Origin: Planctomycetia bacterium
Lineage (GTDB): Bacteria; Planctomycetota; Planctomycetia; Pirellulales; JACPPG01
Length of the DNA stretch: 64,000 bases
NCBI GenBank assembly: GCA_016191115.1
Contig: JACPPG010000052.1
Location: forward strand, 124,001 to 188,000
Direction: 5' to 3'
Position 1 is the stretch's first letter. Every line of letters starts with the position of its first letter. Below, piece by piece: positions 62,948 to 64,000 of the stretch. Position numbers and translations under genes: made by a program. The notes under the pieces were generated by a model. That model did no database searches, was not told the origin of the DNA, and saw only the letters and a list, made by a program, of their open reading frames with translations.

Positions 62948-64000
62948 ATGAGGCCTGCGAACCGTATTGCGCCGGACTGCCGCTTTAGCACAGTCCCGAT
63001 GCGCCTCGGCTTTGCGGCGACTGCGACGGTCGCTTGCTGGCTTGCCCTCGGCACTAGCGCCTTGGCCCAAGGCTATTCGTCCGAAGAAGCCCCGCGGCGG
63101 ATGACCGTGGCCGATGGCTTCGAGGTGCAACTGGTGGCCGCCGAGCCGGTGGTGCGCCAGCCGGTCGCCATCGAGTTCGACGACCGCGGACGGTTGTGGG
63201 TCATTCAGTACCTGCAGTACCCGAACCCGGCAGGGTTGAAGCGGGTCAAGGTCGACCGCTACTCGCGGACCCAATACGACCGCGTGCCGGAGCCGCCGCC
63301 GCGGGGGCCGCGCGGCGACGACCGCATCACCATCCTCGAAGACACCGACGGCGACGGCCGCGCCGATCGCGGCCGCGATTTCGTCGACGGCTTGAACCTG
63401 GCCAGTGGGCTGGCCTTCGGCTACGGCGGCGTGTTCGTCCTGAACGCGCCCTATCTGCTCTTCTATGCGGACCGGAACCGCGACGACGTGCCCGACGCCG
63501 CTCCGGAGGTGCTCTTGACCGGTTTCGGCATGGAGGACGCGCACAGCGTCGCCAACTCGCTTACCTGGGGGCCGGACGGGTGGCTCTATGGAACGCAAGG
63601 GAGCACCGTCACCGCCAACATCCGCGGCATCGAATTCCAGCAGGGCGTGTGGCGCTACCACCCGGTAAGCCACCGGTTCGAGCTCTTTTGCGAAGGGGGC
63701 GGCAATTCGTGGGGGCTCGACTTCGACGCGGCGGGCGAGCTCTTGTACAGCACCAATTTCGGCGGCTACGTCATGCTGCACGGCGTGCCCGGCGGCTACT
63801 ACTGGAAGAATTTTGGCAAGCACGGGGTGCTGCACAACCCGTACGCATTCGGATACTTCGATCACGTGCCGCACCAGAATTTCACCGGCGGGCACGTGAC
63901 GGTCGGCGGTGTGGTCTATCAGAGCGATCTCTTCCCGCGCGAGTGGCGCGGCCGGTACATCGCGGCCGACCTGCTTGGGCACGCGGTGTACTGGCACACG
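62948..64000 (+). CDS. PVC-type membrane-bound dehydrogenase / heme-binding protein, 5' part
   Basis: The frame is open to the window end. ATG 62948 is the first in-frame start; ATG 62999 gives a more classical signal peptide ('GFAATATVACWLALGTSALA'). The visible part has 'MTVADGFEVQLVAAEPVVRQ', 'IEFDDRGRLWVIQYLQYPNP', 'ITILEDTDGDGRADRG' (a Ca-loop) and 'DAHSVANSLTWGPDGWLYGT', which match the N-terminal beta-propeller of planctomycete PVC-type dehydrogenases related to glucose/sorbosone dehydrogenase. The C-terminal heme domain would lie beyond the window. Confidence 0.9.
   Translation, partial: MRPANRIAPDCRFSTVPMRLGFAATATVACWLALGTSALAQGYSSEEAPRRMTVADGFEVQLVAAEPVVRQPVAIEFDDRGRLWVIQYLQYPNPAGLKRVKVDRYSRTQYDRVPEPPPRGPRGDDRITILEDTDGDGRADRGRDFVDGLNLASGLAFGYGGVFVLNAPYLLFYADRNRDDVPDAAPEVLLTGFGMEDAHSVANSLTWGPDGWLYGTQGSTVTANIRGIEFQQGVWRYHPVSHRFELFCEGGGNSWGLDFDAAGELLYSTNFGGYVMLHGVPGGYYWKNFGKHGVLHNPYAFGYFDHVPHQNFTGGHVTVGGVVYQSDLFPREWRGRYIAADLLGHAVYWHT

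Noticed and set aside
62708..63997. A 429-residue minus-strand ORF
   Set aside because: Antisense of the PVC-type dehydrogenase start; its end is read from a PME-A copy.

Overview
The window reads as chromosomal DNA of a planctomycete, probably Pirellulales-like. This is an inference from family content. The window carries two DUF1501 proteins with Tat-type leaders, a DUF1549/DUF1553 (PSD-type) protein, a c-type cytochrome/WD40 fusion, a PPC-domain protein, a DUF1080 protein, a ThuA-domain protein, a DUF1559-like protein, a BBP7-type beta-barrel protein, a PVC-type dehydrogenase start and many short family-restricted proteins. The DNA is GC-rich, genes are mostly monocistronic, and intergenic DNA is packed with palindromic repeats. 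No rRNA, tRNA, CRISPR array, phage module or transposase gene was recognised.

Layout. 1-9.5 kb: end of a TPR protein, an RMD1/DUF155-like membrane protein, a Pro/Ala-rich secreted protein, an aldo/keto reductase, an amidohydrolase, a tandem ThuA protein and a DUF1080 protein. The ThuA/DUF1080 pair suggests extracytoplasmic sugar or keto-sugar metabolism. 9.5-23 kb: a FlgM-like small protein, a Tyr/Pro-repeat exported protein, DUF1501, a thioesterase, a PHP protein, a DUF1559-like protein, a lipoprotein, DUF3467, a PIG-L deacetylase, an HTH protein, DUF1028, an FMN reductase, a PQQ-type beta-propeller and an FkbM methyltransferase. 23.6-27.2 kb: a 1178-residue fusion of fatty acyl-AMP ligase, acyl carrier protein and alpha-oxoamine synthase, a single-chain candidate for making a sphingoid-like or other long-chain amino-ketone. 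27.6-40.2 kb: a BBP7 outer-membrane barrel protein, then the WD40/cytochrome, PPC and DUF1549/1553 genes on the minus strand, divergent from a second DUF1501 gene. 40.5-48 kb: a protein with a 60-bp tandem repeat, a LOG-family protein, a STAS protein and Tex. 48.4-53 kb: a MoxR / DUF58 / DUF4129 operon. 53-64 kb: a flippase, PntA, rplM-rpsI, a Gfo/Idh/MocA oxidoreductase, a TPR protein, argS, rsfS and the start of a PVC-type dehydrogenase.

The most striking signal is non-coding. Nine copies of a ~157-bp element (called PME-A here) and three of a ~123-bp element (PME-B) are scattered through the window. Complete copies have terminal inverted repeats beginning CAGG and contain an internal long hairpin. 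Several are flanked by 10-bp direct repeats, exact in three cases, which is the signature of insertion by a cut-and-paste transposase. They are therefore MITE-like elements presumably mobilised in trans. One PME-A sits in frame two codons before the stop of the ThuA gene and adds 64 residues. Several others lie a short distance upstream of start codons. At least seven further palindromic repeat families occupy other intergenic gaps.
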